NCBI RefSeq assembly: GCF_008795955.1
Contig: NZ_VMHN01000001.1
Location: 1,302,001 to 1,366,000, forward strand
From: Marinobacter denitrificans
Lineage (GTDB): Bacteria > Pseudomonadota > Gammaproteobacteria > Pseudomonadales > Oleiphilaceae
DNA: 64,000 bases
Direction of reading: 5' to 3'
Below, piece by piece: positions 54,341 through 63,628 of this stretch. Under the pieces are notes generated by a model. It searched no databases. It was given only the letters and a program-made list of their open reading frames with translations, and had not been told where the DNA came from. The number at the start of each line of letters is the position of its first letter. Position 1 is the stretch's first letter. The position numbers and the translations under genes were made by a program.

Positions 54341-54952
54341 TCAGGTTCCGGCAACAGTCTCCACTGGCAGGGTGTTATTGACCTCGTCTGCAGTCACCAG
54401 GGACTCGGCTGTAGCCTCCACCACATAACGTAGCGGGCCATTGCCATCCAGGCCATTGAAGGGATAGCAAGTAACCAGCAATAACGAATCCTGTGGCAGC
54501 TGTGAGGTATTGATCTGTTCGTGGCGACTGTCGACGACACGGATGCGCTCAACCCGGAAAATGCGCCAGTCACCATCCCGGCTCTGCAACCGCACCCGGC
54601 TGCCGGTTTCCAGGTGCTGCAAACCCCGGAAATGGGTGTCGCGATGGCCGGCGATTACCACCGGCCCCGTCCGGCCCTCATTGCCCAGCACCTGCCCCGG
54701 CCCGAAGGCCAGGCTTTCGCCATGAGCGCCGTCCAGCACAATCAGCGACTGGCCGGTTTCAGGCATTGTCAGGCGGGCTACGGGCCAGGTATCTGCCCAG
54801 GGCCAGGGGCGGGTTTCCTGTTGTCGCGCCTGGCTTTCGGCCCAGGCCAGTTCGAGGAGTTCCTGAGCCGCAATGGCCTTGAGGGGAATCCACAGTCCTG
54901 CCGCAAGTACGGTGGCAAACGTCGTTGCCAGAAGGAGAATCAGACGGTTCAT
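54341..54952 (-). CDS. Class GN sortase
   Basis: The 203-residue protein has an N-terminal membrane helix (LILLLATTFATVLAAGLW). The sortase beta-barrel follows with catalytic histidine in VVIAGHRDTHFRGL (about residue 102), catalytic cysteine in LLLVTCYPFNGL (about residue 162) and a downstream arginine in LRYVVEA. This is the proteobacterial class GN sortase, dedicated to one neighbouring substrate. Its start overlaps the end of the target gene by 4 bp, so the two are coupled. Confidence 0.94.
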   Translation of the reverse strand: MNRLILLLATTFATVLAAGLWIPLKAIAAQELLELAWAESQARQQETRPWPWADTWPVARLTMPETGQSLIVLDGAHGESLAFGPGQVLGNEGRTGPVVIAGHRDTHFRGLQHLETGSRVRLQSRDGDWRIFRVERIRVVDSRHEQINTSQLPQDSLLLVTCYPFNGLDGNGPLRYVVEATAESLVTADEVNNTLPVETVAGT

Positions 54953-57102
54953 CCGAACACCCTCCGCTGCAACAGGGTAATGGCCGTCAGGAACATCAGC
55001 CCTACCAGGCCGATAGCCGTCAACAGCGGCGAGAGGGTGGCGGTCTGAGGGTAACGCAACATTGTGCCCTGGCTTCCGGCGGGCAACAGCGTGGGAACGC
55101 TGTCAGCGGCCAGAGTTTCACCTGCTGGCCTGGAGAGCGTTTTTTCCTGGGCCAGAAAGCTGGTGTATCGTGTCATCAACTGATGCTTCAGCCCGAGATC
55201 GGTTACCTTCTTCTGTGCATTCTCATCAATCTGGCCGGTCAGCCCGCTATCCATCAGGGCGTTGATCTTCTGTTTCGCCCAGTGACGATGCAGGCCCTTA
55301 CCCGGCGCAGCCTGATCCAGGCTCAGTGCCTGCTGCCAACGGCTGCCATCCGGCAGCCGTCCGGAGACCTCCAGCTCCCCCTCTCCCGACAGTCCACGCA
55401 CCACCTGTACCATCGGTTCGCCACGGAACAGATCGCCAACGCGGTTCGGGAAGGCTTCAGCAACGGCTGTCTGGCCCGGCCAGCTGACCGTGATGTCCGT
55501 CAACACCGGCGCCTCCATCTTGGCCAACAGCTCATCCAGGGGCCGCTCCACGGCTGAGAGGTCGCTGATGGCGGTATAGGTGCCACGGCCATACCGGGCG
55601 GCTTCCCGCATGAAATGCATATTGGGGGCGGACCCTATACCAACCGTAAACAGACGGCTTCGCCCCAGCTGGTTGTTGATCTTCCCGAACAGGGCTGCTT
55701 CGTTACCCACGGAACCATCGGTAATGAACACCACCTGCCGCACGCTTGCAGACGTTTCCCCGTCGCTGTGGCTGTCTTTCAGCGCCGCATCCAGGGCAGG
55801 AGCCACCTCAGTACCTCCGTTGGCATTCAGCCCCTGCACGTAGCGGCGGGCCCGGGCAATATTGTTGGCAGTGGCCGGTACCGGTTCCATGAACAGAGCG
55901 TGAGTCTGGCTATTGAACTGGATCACGTTGAACCGGTCCTCCGGCCCCAGAGTTTCCAGCCCACGCAACAGCGCCCGTCGGGCCTGACGGATAGACTCGC
56001 CGGCCATGGAACCTGAGGTATCGATCACAAATACCAGTTCCCGTGGCAGTCGCTGATCACGATCAAGTCCTGGCACCATCATCGCCAGCAGGTAATCCTC
56101 GCCCTGCCACTGCTCATGGAAAATCGCCGCTGAGGGCTCCATGCCCCGGGCCGGAGCCCAGCGCACAACAAGGTCACGGTCCATCAGCACGGTGTCGGAT
56201 TCGGGGGCCACCTCAACGGTATTGCCGTTCCAGGTGCTGTTAATACGGTGGCTGGGGCTTGATACCCGGCTGACCGGCAGGCCGGCACTGATAGTCAGGG
56301 CGATCGTGGCCCTATGGCTGCCTGGCCCCACGTCCTCCGGAAGCACCGTGAACGGGCTTACCTGATCGGCATCCGGCACCTCGGTGGTTGGGGTAGCCCA
56401 GCCGCCAACCCATTGAGCGGGGCGGTTGTCCAGAGCCTGGCCGGGCATATAACGCGGTGTAAGGGTGGTTGGCAGACGCAGCTCGAACTCACCGGACTGG
56501 TAACGCACGGCCTGTTGGTAGTTCAGCTCTACGGTAATGGTTTCGCCAGGAGGAATATTCGCCATGCGGGTGGTGAACAGATTAGGCCTTTGCTGATCCA
56601 CCCGGGCGACCTTGCGGCCTTCCTCTTTGGCCCTGATGTACTGGCGCTTCGCTTCCTGCTTCTCATGGATTTCGCCCACAATCACCCGCTCCCCGGCGGT
56701 CATGGTCATGCCATACACACTGGCATTTTCCGGCAACGGGAATACAAACACCCCCTCGCGCCAATGCTGGCTGGTATTACGGAAACTCTGGCGCAATCGG
56801 GTATCGGCAATCAGGCCGCTGACGGTCACCTGGTAATCGGTATTGAGCAGCGTTGCCGACCCTTGCCGCTGGCCCCGGTCATCCACAAAATGAAACTCAC
56901 CGGCGCCCTCCTGGCCGGTTTCCGAAGCCTCGGCAAAGACGGGATGTACAAACAGAAACAGCAGCACCGCCAGCCACAGCGAAATCCCTTCCACGCAGCG
57001 CCGGGCGCGTGGAGACAGTCTACCCCTGGCTGTTCTCGCCTGCCGACACCCGGCATTCGTTATGGTTGTTGAAGTGGGCACTACATGGGTGAGCAGCATC
57101 AT
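54949..57102 (-). CDS. Dedicated sortase target protein with VIT and VWA domains
   Basis: The 717-residue protein has an unusually long N-terminal region before the export helix (LWLAVLLFLFVHPVFA-E). A VIT domain follows (LIADTRLRQSFRNTSQHWRE), then a VWA domain with intact MIDAS start VFVIDTSGSMAGESI (about residue 360). The C-terminus is sorting-signal-like: YPQTA, a hydrophobic helix and RR near the end. The YPQTA box departs from the LPxTG form. ATG 57102 has AAGGAAG upstream; a GTG 30 nt earlier is an alternative. It is presumably the only substrate of the adjacent sortase. Confidence 0.92.
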   Translation of the reverse strand: MMLLTHVVPTSTTITNAGCRQARTARGRLSPRARRCVEGISLWLAVLLFLFVHPVFAEASETGQEGAGEFHFVDDRGQRQGSATLLNTDYQVTVSGLIADTRLRQSFRNTSQHWREGVFVFPLPENASVYGMTMTAGERVIVGEIHEKQEAKRQYIRAKEEGRKVARVDQQRPNLFTTRMANIPPGETITVELNYQQAVRYQSGEFELRLPTTLTPRYMPGQALDNRPAQWVGGWATPTTEVPDADQVSPFTVLPEDVGPGSHRATIALTISAGLPVSRVSSPSHRINSTWNGNTVEVAPESDTVLMDRDLVVRWAPARGMEPSAAIFHEQWQGEDYLLAMMVPGLDRDQRLPRELVFVIDTSGSMAGESIRQARRALLRGLETLGPEDRFNVIQFNSQTHALFMEPVPATANNIARARRYVQGLNANGGTEVAPALDAALKDSHSDGETSASVRQVVFITDGSVGNEAALFGKINNQLGRSRLFTVGIGSAPNMHFMREAARYGRGTYTAISDLSAVERPLDELLAKMEAPVLTDITVSWPGQTAVAEAFPNRVGDLFRGEPMVQVVRGLSGEGELEVSGRLPDGSRWQQALSLDQAAPGKGLHRHWAKQKINALMDSGLTGQIDENAQKKVTDLGLKHQLMTRYTSFLAQEKTLSRPAGETLAADSVPTLLPAGSQGTMLRYPQTATLSPLLTAIGLVGLMFLTAITLLQRRVFG

Positions 57103-57252
57103 TCCGCTTCCTTGTTTCAGTGAAGTAAACACACGCCTGTTGGCAACTGATGTCTATTTCACCCCCCGGAAGCGGCGATTCGGTGTCACAATCTGGCGAT
57201 CCGACGCCGAAAAAATGATGAATTATGGCAAACCGGTGGCTTTATCTTGTTC

Positions 57253-57265
57253 TGGCCTCAGGCCA
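57253..57265. promoter_or_regulatory. Palindrome in the divergent sortase-system promoter region
   Basis: TGGCCTCAGGCCA is a perfect inverted repeat in the gap between the target gene and the response-regulator gene. It lies between TTGTTC (57248-57253) and TAAATA (57270-57275), a weak promoter pair with a 16-17 nt spacer pointing toward the regulator gene. It is a candidate binding site for the system's own regulator. Confidence 0.35.
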
Positions 57266-57309
57266 TGGTTAAATAGGAACCCGAATTAACAGGGAAATGG
57301 CTGCAGGTT

Positions 57310-58011
57310 ATGAAGCGACACATCGTGTTGATCGAAGATGAGCCCGCTATCCGGGAAAACTACCGCGACGCTTTTGAGCGCCGGGGATACCGGGTCTCTG
57401 CCTATGGTGACCGCACCAGTGCCTTCCAGGTGTTACGTTCCACCCTGCCGGACCTGGCGATTATTGATGTGGGTCTGGGGGACGAGCCCGAGGGTGGCTT
57501 TACCCTTTGCCAGGACCTGCGAAGCCTGTCAAAAACCCTGCCGATCATCTTCCTCACGGCCAGGGACAGCGATATCGATTCCGTGCACGGCCTGCGGCTG
57601 GGAGCAGACGACTATGTCACCAAGGACATGAGCATGGATCACCTGCTGGCCCGCGTAACCGCCCTGTTGCGTCGGGCGGATGCCTGGGCCGAGGCCCTGA
57701 AACAGCCGGACGAAGTGGTGCACCGGGGCCGGCTGGCCCTGAACGTGGACCGGATGACGGCGGAATGGAACGGCCAGCCCATCGACCTCACAGTAACGGA
57801 ATTCTGGATGCTGCACTCCCTGGTTCAGCATCCGGGGCACGTGCGCAGCCGGGACCAGTTGATGGAGGCCGCCAGCACAGTGCTGGACGACAACACGGTG
57901 ACCTCCCACATCAAGCGGATACGTCGCAAGTTTCTGCAGATTGATGACAACTTTGATGGCATTCACACGGCCTACGGCATGGGTTACCGCTGGAACGCCC
58001 ATGAGGCCTGA
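57310..58011 (+). CDS. pdsR: Dedicated sortase-system response regulator
   Basis: The 233-residue OmpR-like regulator has acidic residues EDEP near the start, phosphorylation aspartate in LAIIDVGLG (about residue 53), TARDSDIDSVHGLRLGADDY and a C-terminal winged helix (VTEFWMLHSLVQHPGHVRSR). The segment VGLGDEPEGGFTLC is typical of PdsR, the regulator tied to class GN sortases. It is divergent from the target-sortase operon and 3 bp before the kinase gene. Confidence 0.92.
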   Translation: MKRHIVLIEDEPAIRENYRDAFERRGYRVSAYGDRTSAFQVLRSTLPDLAIIDVGLGDEPEGGFTLCQDLRSLSKTLPIIFLTARDSDIDSVHGLRLGADDYVTKDMSMDHLLARVTALLRRADAWAEALKQPDEVVHRGRLALNVDRMTAEWNGQPIDLTVTEFWMLHSLVQHPGHVRSRDQLMEAASTVLDDNTVTSHIKRIRRKFLQIDDNFDGIHTAYGMGYRWNAHEA

Positions 58012-58014
58012 GTT

Positions 58015-60042
58015 TTGACCCTGAAACGCCAACTCTTCATTGCCAGCCTTCTGATGCTGTTGATTCCCTGGGCGGGCCTGCAGTTCGTGCTGGAGCTGGA
58101 CCAGGCGCTACGGGACCAGGCGGCACGCCAACTGCAGGGTCAGGCCGGGCGCGTGGCCGGCTTTGCGGCGGAGCAGCTGCAGGAGAGCCCGGTCATTACG
58201 CCAGGGGCCGGTGTGATATACGCCAACCTCCTGTCACGCCCCCCCAACCTCGACGGCTACGGCGATGACTGGCCGGGCTATGACGAGGAAGTATCCGGCC
58301 AGCAGTGGCAGAGCACCCAACGAGTCAATGACAGCGATGGTGCGGAAGTCTCGTGGCAGGCGGCCGTCTATCACAAGCACCTTTATCTGCTTGTCCGGGT
58401 CAGTGGCCGGGCGGCGGAATTTTTCAATCCCGGCAACCCGGGCCGGCTCCATGACCAGATCCAGCTCCACTTCATAGACGGCAACCAGGCCACCCACCGC
58501 CTTATTCGCCCCCAGGCACCAGGGGCAATCAATGCCATTGAACCGGGGCAGGAAGGCTCAACGGACTACCGCATCAGTGGCTACTGGCAGGCCGTCAGCA
58601 ATGGCTACCAGGCTGAACTGCGCATCCCCCGGCCTGCGCCGACGTCGCGATTCGGCTTCCGGGTAACATGGCCCGGAACAGAGGCGAGTGCCGCCGGTGA
58701 CGGAAAAGTAATGGCAGGCCACGCCCCGGCAAAACTGGTTACCCGACTGCCATCGCTCGAAAACCGGCTTGCTGCCATGATCGCCCCGGGCCAGGGTGCC
58801 TGGGTTCTGGAGCCGGACGGCTGGGTGATTGCGCGACAGCAAAGAAGCTCTGAGGCCGACGAACCGGAGTTTGACAGCCTGAGCCCGCTGCAGATTCTTG
58901 AGCGCATCAGCCTGAACGGTCTGCGGGCCCTGGTGCGTTTTTACCAACCTGACCCGACACTGCTGGACGATGAAGCCCATCGTATGGATACCGGCAATCT
59001 TCCCTCTCCGGGCCTTGTTCGTCATCGGGACGGCGACCCCCATATGCTGGTGAAACAACCCCTCGACGACGGCCGGGTTCTGGTACTGGAAGAATCCCTG
59101 GATCAGCTTCTGGCCCTGTCTGGCAGCACCCTTGGTTCAGTGATTGCCCGCAGCGTATTGCTGATCATCGGCTTGATGCTGGTGCTGCTGGGTTACGCCA
59201 GCTGGTTGTCCTGGCGCATCACTCGCCTGCAGCGGGCGGTCAGTGCCACCATTGATGACGATGGCCGGGTTCTGGGCTCCCTGCCACCCGCACGTGCAAA
59301 GGATGAACTGGGTGACCTGGCGCGGCAATTCAGCCACATGGTAGACCGCCTGCATGGCTATACCGATTACCTGGAAAGCTTCTCCCGCCGGCTGTCCCAC
59401 GAACTGAAAACACCAGTAGCGGTGGTACGCTCATCCCTTGAAAACCTGAGCCACACCACAGACCCCGCCCACCAGGCCAGCTACATCGAACGGGCGCGCT
59501 CAGCCACCGACCGCCTGAGCCAGATATTGCAGGGCATGAGCGAAGCGGCCCGGCTGGAGCAAAGCCTGGATCACGCCGAGAAAGAAATCTTCGATCTGGC
59601 TGACGTGATGGCCCAGACAACCCTGGCCTATCAGGAACTGGACCCGGACCACCGAATCGGCTATTCCGGCCCCGCCAGTGGCTGCTCGTGCCTCGGCTCC
59701 CCGGAATTGCTGGTGCAGTTGCTGGACAAGCTGGTGGACAATGCCCGGGATTTCACGCCCCCCCAGGGCCGGATTGAAGTGCGCCTGCGTCGCAGGCAGG
59801 GGCAGCTGGAACTGAGCGTGTTCAACGAGGGCTCGTCGTTGCCGGGCAGCCTCACCAGTGATATTTTCAGCCCCTTCGTTTCCGTGAGAACCGGCAAACA
59901 GGAAGGCCACCTCGGTCAGGGCCTGCTGATCGTGCGACTGATTGCCGAACATCATGGCGGCGAGGTGACCGCCACCAATGAGTCCGATGGCGTCCGGTTT
60001 ACCGTTTTGGTACCAGCAGCCCGCCCCCTCCAAGGGTCGTAA
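58015..60042 (+). CDS. pdsS: Dedicated sortase-system sensor histidine kinase
   Basis: The 675-residue kinase starts at a TTG. It has two membrane segments flanking a large extracytoplasmic domain of about 330 residues and a HAMP-like linker. The H-box is RRLSHELKTPVAVVRSSLEN (histidine about residue 462). The ATPase domain has LVDNARDFTPPQG (N-box) and GQGLLIVRLIAEHHGG. It is nearly fused to pdsR (3 bp gap). The periplasmic domain resembles carbohydrate-binding sensor folds only loosely; the signal is unknown. Confidence 0.92.
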   Translation: MTLKRQLFIASLLMLLIPWAGLQFVLELDQALRDQAARQLQGQAGRVAGFAAEQLQESPVITPGAGVIYANLLSRPPNLDGYGDDWPGYDEEVSGQQWQSTQRVNDSDGAEVSWQAAVYHKHLYLLVRVSGRAAEFFNPGNPGRLHDQIQLHFIDGNQATHRLIRPQAPGAINAIEPGQEGSTDYRISGYWQAVSNGYQAELRIPRPAPTSRFGFRVTWPGTEASAAGDGKVMAGHAPAKLVTRLPSLENRLAAMIAPGQGAWVLEPDGWVIARQQRSSEADEPEFDSLSPLQILERISLNGLRALVRFYQPDPTLLDDEAHRMDTGNLPSPGLVRHRDGDPHMLVKQPLDDGRVLVLEESLDQLLALSGSTLGSVIARSVLLIIGLMLVLLGYASWLSWRITRLQRAVSATIDDDGRVLGSLPPARAKDELGDLARQFSHMVDRLHGYTDYLESFSRRLSHELKTPVAVVRSSLENLSHTTDPAHQASYIERARSATDRLSQILQGMSEAARLEQSLDHAEKEIFDLADVMAQTTLAYQELDPDHRIGYSGPASGCSCLGSPELLVQLLDKLVDNARDFTPPQGRIEVRLRRRQGQLELSVFNEGSSLPGSLTSDIFSPFVSVRTGKQEGHLGQGLLIVRLIAEHHGGEVTATNESDGVRFTVLVPAARPLQGS

Positions 60043-60130
60043 GCCGCAAGTCGTCTTTCACATTGGCGGACAAACCTCTAGCCTGACATCACATCAATCA
60101 TCAGCCGAATTATCGTCAAAGGAATGGATT

Positions 60131-61441
60131 GTGAAGCCCTCGCTCAACCAGCTTGATCTGCACCCCCTCAGGAACGAGCTCTACAACGAACTCCATTCCC
60201 GTCCATTCCACGTACTGCCATGCCCGGCACAGGTCACCCACATCGCCCTGTTGACCACACCGGACCAACGCACCGCCCAGTTCCGGCACTGGCAGGATCT
60301 TCATATCATGCTGGGGGAACCCGAACCCGTCGAAGATGTCAGCTGCTATGAGGCCACCTTTGGCTCCCTGCGCATCCGTCGCGAGATGCACATGGAATTT
60401 GCTTCCTACACCTTTATCCACCTTGGGGTCACAAACGATCACCAACCTTTCGAGGACACCGGCATCTCGCCACTGCCCAGGGGCTGGCTCGAAAAGCTTA
60501 CCGGCACCGTGGTAGCAGCCTTTCATATCGACCTGCAGCAAACTGACGCCAGCACGGAAAACGACCTGACCCAGATCCGCCACTGGTTTGAAGGAGAACG
60601 ACTTGTGGGCAGCAGCCCCTGGGAAGGCAAGGCCCGCGTATGGGGCACCTTCCGGCTGCACAGCGACAACTTTGGCCGGTTCATGGTGCTCAACCGTGAC
60701 ATGTCGGACAGCCAGCTTGGCCGCCTGACCCAGCGCCTGATGGAAATCGAGACCTATCGCCTGATGTCATTGCTGGCGCTGCCACTGGCCCGGGAAATGA
60801 CGCCCTCGCTGAATGAGATGGACCAACAACTGGCAGTAATCACCCAGTCCCTCGCTGACAACGAAAACATTGAGGAGCGGGAAGTCCTGGCGGATCTGAC
60901 CAATATCGCAGCGCGGATCGAAGCCTTCCGCGCCCACTCCACCTTCCGTTTCTCCGCCACCCGCGCCTATCACCAACTGGTGCTGACGCGGCTGGAGGAA
61001 TTGCGGGAAGACGAGCTGTCCGGACACCTCACCATTACCGAGTTCATGACCCGGCGGCTGACGCCTGCGGTGGAAACCTGTGAATCAGTCAAGCACCGCC
61101 TGGAGGACCTTTCCAGACGCGTGGATCGCGCCTCGGACATGGTGCGGACCCGAGTGGAACTGGCGATCCAGAGCCAGAACCAACAGCTTTTAAGCTCCAT
61201 GGACCGGCGCTCTAAAATCCAGTTGATGATGCAGCATACCGTGGAGGGGCTTTCCGTGGTGGCCATCAGCTATTACCTGATCGGGCTACTGAAACTGGCA
61301 CTGGACTCCGCCCACGACGCGGGGCTGGATTTTAATAAATCACTGGTGCTTGGCATCGCCATCCCCGTAGTGATGGCCCTGGTATTCTTCGGTATCCGGC
61401 TGTTGCATCACCGCTTTATAAAGCTCGCCCGACGGCAGTAG
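60131..61441 (+). CDS. DUF3422 family membrane-anchored protein
   Basis: The 436-residue protein starts with HPLRNELYNELHSRPFHVL, the hallmark of DUF3422. It then has a long soluble part with coiled-coil helices (about residues 290-370), and ends in two membrane helices and a basic tail (HHRFIKLARR). Function is unknown. GTG 60131 has AAAGGA 7 nt upstream; the open frame reaches back into the kinase gene without support. It ends 6 bp from the convergent DUF815 gene. Confidence 0.87.
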   Translation: MKPSLNQLDLHPLRNELYNELHSRPFHVLPCPAQVTHIALLTTPDQRTAQFRHWQDLHIMLGEPEPVEDVSCYEATFGSLRIRREMHMEFASYTFIHLGVTNDHQPFEDTGISPLPRGWLEKLTGTVVAAFHIDLQQTDASTENDLTQIRHWFEGERLVGSSPWEGKARVWGTFRLHSDNFGRFMVLNRDMSDSQLGRLTQRLMEIETYRLMSLLALPLAREMTPSLNEMDQQLAVITQSLADNENIEEREVLADLTNIAARIEAFRAHSTFRFSATRAYHQLVLTRLEELREDELSGHLTITEFMTRRLTPAVETCESVKHRLEDLSRRVDRASDMVRTRVELAIQSQNQQLLSSMDRRSKIQLMMQHTVEGLSVVAISYYLIGLLKLALDSAHDAGLDFNKSLVLGIAIPVVMALVFFGIRLLHHRFIKLARRQ

Positions 61442-61447
61442 CAGACC

Positions 61448-62236
61448 CTAACGCCCGAAGGCGTCGGTGTCCCCGGCAAACTGCCGGTAGAACTGTTGCG
61501 CGGTGCGGCCGTTGCGAGCCCCCCGGCTGGTGGCGAAACGGATGGCTTCCCGGTGCAAGGCGTCGCGATTATCAACCCGGGGAAACAGCGCATCAATCGC
61601 CTGCAAGTACACGTCCTGGGGGAATCCGTAGAACGACAGTTGCAGGCCAAACCGGTCCGCCAAGGACACCTGCTCCTCAATGGCCTCGGCCGGGTGCAGT
61701 TCGCCTCCGCGCATCTCACTCTTGACGTTATCGTCCATGAACTCAGGCATCAGGTGGCGGCGGTTGGAAGTGGCATACACCCGCACATTCTCTGGCGGTA
61801 ATTCCAGCGAGCCTTCCAGCACACTTTTCAGGGCCTTGTAGCCGGACTCACCCACCTCGAAGGACAGATCGTCACAGAAAATCACGAATCGCCACGACAA
61901 TTCGGCAATGTCGTCGACAATTTCCGGCAGGTTCACCAGGTCGTCCTTGTCCACCTCGATCATGCGCAGCCCCTGGCCCTGGTAGCGGTTGAGCAGCGCC
62001 TTGATCAACGACGACTTTCCGGTGCCCCGGGCGCCCCAGAGCAGGGCGTTGTTGGAAGGTTCGCCCGCGAGGAAGCGTTCGGTATTACGGGCCAGCGCCT
62101 CCTGTTGTCGGCCGATGCCGGTCAGTTCGCTCCAGCCCACCGGATCCAGCCGCCTGATCGCCCGCAGGCCCTGGCGATGGCGTCGCCACACGGCGGCCGG
62201 CGTCCCTGCCCAGTCGATGGATTGGTCTGTCGCCAT
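61448..62236 (-). CDS. DUF815-type AAA ATPase
   Basis: The 262-residue protein has Walker A LLWGARGTGKSSLIKALL (about residues 63-80), Walker B RFVIFCDDLSFE, and a sensor-1-like segment VRVYATSNRRHLMPEFMDD. The SLADRFGLQLSFY tail is typical of the DUF815 ATPase family. Its cellular role is unknown. ATG 62236 was chosen on family start and an AGGAA upstream. It is transcribed divergently from mgsA. Confidence 0.87.
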   Translation of the reverse strand: MATDQSIDWAGTPAAVWRRHRQGLRAIRRLDPVGWSELTGIGRQQEALARNTERFLAGEPSNNALLWGARGTGKSSLIKALLNRYQGQGLRMIEVDKDDLVNLPEIVDDIAELSWRFVIFCDDLSFEVGESGYKALKSVLEGSLELPPENVRVYATSNRRHLMPEFMDDNVKSEMRGGELHPAEAIEEQVSLADRFGLQLSFYGFPQDVYLQAIDALFPRVDNRDALHREAIRFATSRGARNGRTAQQFYRQFAGDTDAFGR

Positions 62237-62326
62237 AACACTTATTTCCTGTTCCGCGTCTAACGTGAATATGAAACACTGGAGCCCGTTACCGGACACT
62301 ACCCCGAAAAGGAGACTTTACCGCAA

Positions 62327-62767
62327 ATGGCCGTTAAATCCGTTGCTCTCGTCGCCCACGACAACAAGAAGAGAGAACTGGTGGACTGGGTTGCCGAAAA
62401 CCAGACCCGCTTCGCCTCACTCCGCCTTTATGCCTCCGGCACCACCGGCCGGTTGCTGAAGGAAAACCTGGGAAGAGACGACATCGTATGCCTGCTCAGT
62501 GGCCCGCTGGGTGGCGACCAGCAGATTGGCGCCAAGATCGCGGAAGGTGAAATCGACCTGCTGGTATTCTTCTGGGACCCGCTGGAACCCCAGCCCCATG
62601 ATCCGGATATCAAGGCACTGCTGCGCATCGCGGCACTGTGGAATATCCCGGTAGCCTGCAACCGTGCCACCGCCGAGTTCATACTCACATCCGCCTATAT
62701 GACCGACGACCAGCATCAGCCAAAAAAGCCGGATTTCTCAAGCTACACCGGGCGCCCGGTTAACTGA
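62327..62767 (+). CDS. mgsA: Methylglyoxal synthase
   Basis: The 146-residue protein has the family motifs LVAHDNKK, YASGTTGRLL, LSGPLGGDQQIGAKIAEGEI with the catalytic aspartate, and FFWDPLEPQPHDPDIKALLR. It converts dihydroxyacetone phosphate to methylglyoxal when phosphate is short. Length matches E. coli MgsA (152). A GGAG lies upstream at a rather long 12 nt. The last 8 bp overlap the convergent spermidine-synthase-like gene. Confidence 0.95.
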   Translation: MAVKSVALVAHDNKKRELVDWVAENQTRFASLRLYASGTTGRLLKENLGRDDIVCLLSGPLGGDQQIGAKIAEGEIDLLVFFWDPLEPQPHDPDIKALLRIAALWNIPVACNRATAEFILTSAYMTDDQHQPKKPDFSSYTGRPVN

Positions 62768-63485
62768 TCGGCTTTCTGGCCAGGAACACGGTGTTGGAAG
62801 ACTCCCGATTCTGGAACGGGTTGTAGAAAGACACCACCTTTGCATCCACATCGGTAAACAGCGTTCTGAGTATCTCCATGAACGCCTCGTCGGGCGGCTC
62901 GTTGGACCACATGGCAAAGACTCCGCCGGGCCGCAGGTGAGCCGCCATTCGGCCCAGGCTTTCAACGTTGTAGAAACTGGCATTGGAGTCGTTGAGCAGA
63001 GCCCTGGGTGAGTGGTCGATGTCCAACAGAATGGCGTCGAAGACCCTGCCTGGCGCTTCGGGGTCAAAACCGGCGTCGGACACTGCCAGGTCAAAGAAAC
63101 TGCCCAGCACATAGCGACAACGCGGGTCCTCATTCAATACCTTTCCCAAAGGCACTTTCTCCTCCTGGTGCCAGTGGATCACCGTATCGAGGGCATCCAC
63201 AACCAGCAGTTCGCTGACCCGCTCGTGCTTCAGTGCCGCTTCCGCGGTGTACCCCAGCCCGAGACCGCCAACCACTACCCGGAGCGCGTCGCCCTCCACA
63301 GCGTCCAGGCCCAGGTCCGCCAGCGCCACTTCCGCATCGACAAACATGCTGGACATAAGGAACTCGTCGCCCAGTTTCACCTCGTATATATCGCGGTCAC
63401 CCAGCGCTGGAATGCGGCGGCGACGGAGGGTGATTTCCCCCAATGCTGACGGCTGGCTGTCGATCTGCTCAAACAAAAGGCCCAT
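62760..63485 (-). CDS. Spermidine synthase-like methyltransferase-fold protein
   Basis: The 241-residue protein has the SAM-like binding loop VVVGGLGLGYTAEAAL, the acidic VVDALDTVIHWHQEEK segment and LLDIDHSP after the beta-4 strand. This resembles the spermidine synthase core without its N-terminal tetramerisation domain. True aminopropyl transfer is unproven; many such proteins lack the full active site. The 3' end overlaps mgsA by 8 bp. Confidence 0.8.
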   Translation of the reverse strand: MGLLFEQIDSQPSALGEITLRRRRIPALGDRDIYEVKLGDEFLMSSMFVDAEVALADLGLDAVEGDALRVVVGGLGLGYTAEAALKHERVSELLVVDALDTVIHWHQEEKVPLGKVLNEDPRCRYVLGSFFDLAVSDAGFDPEAPGRVFDAILLDIDHSPRALLNDSNASFYNVESLGRMAAHLRPGGVFAMWSNEPPDEAFMEILRTLFTDVDAKVVSFYNPFQNRESSNTVFLARKPIS

Positions 63486-63628
63486 GGTCGTTCCTGTGGG
63501 GTATTAAAGTGCCCCTATCCTACCACCGCAGTTCATTGAACGCAGTCGACGAACCATCTTGGTCTGGGCACTCCCCGATCTAGCGAGTACAATTCCAACC
63601 AGGCACAAACGGAATTGCAAACTCTCTG

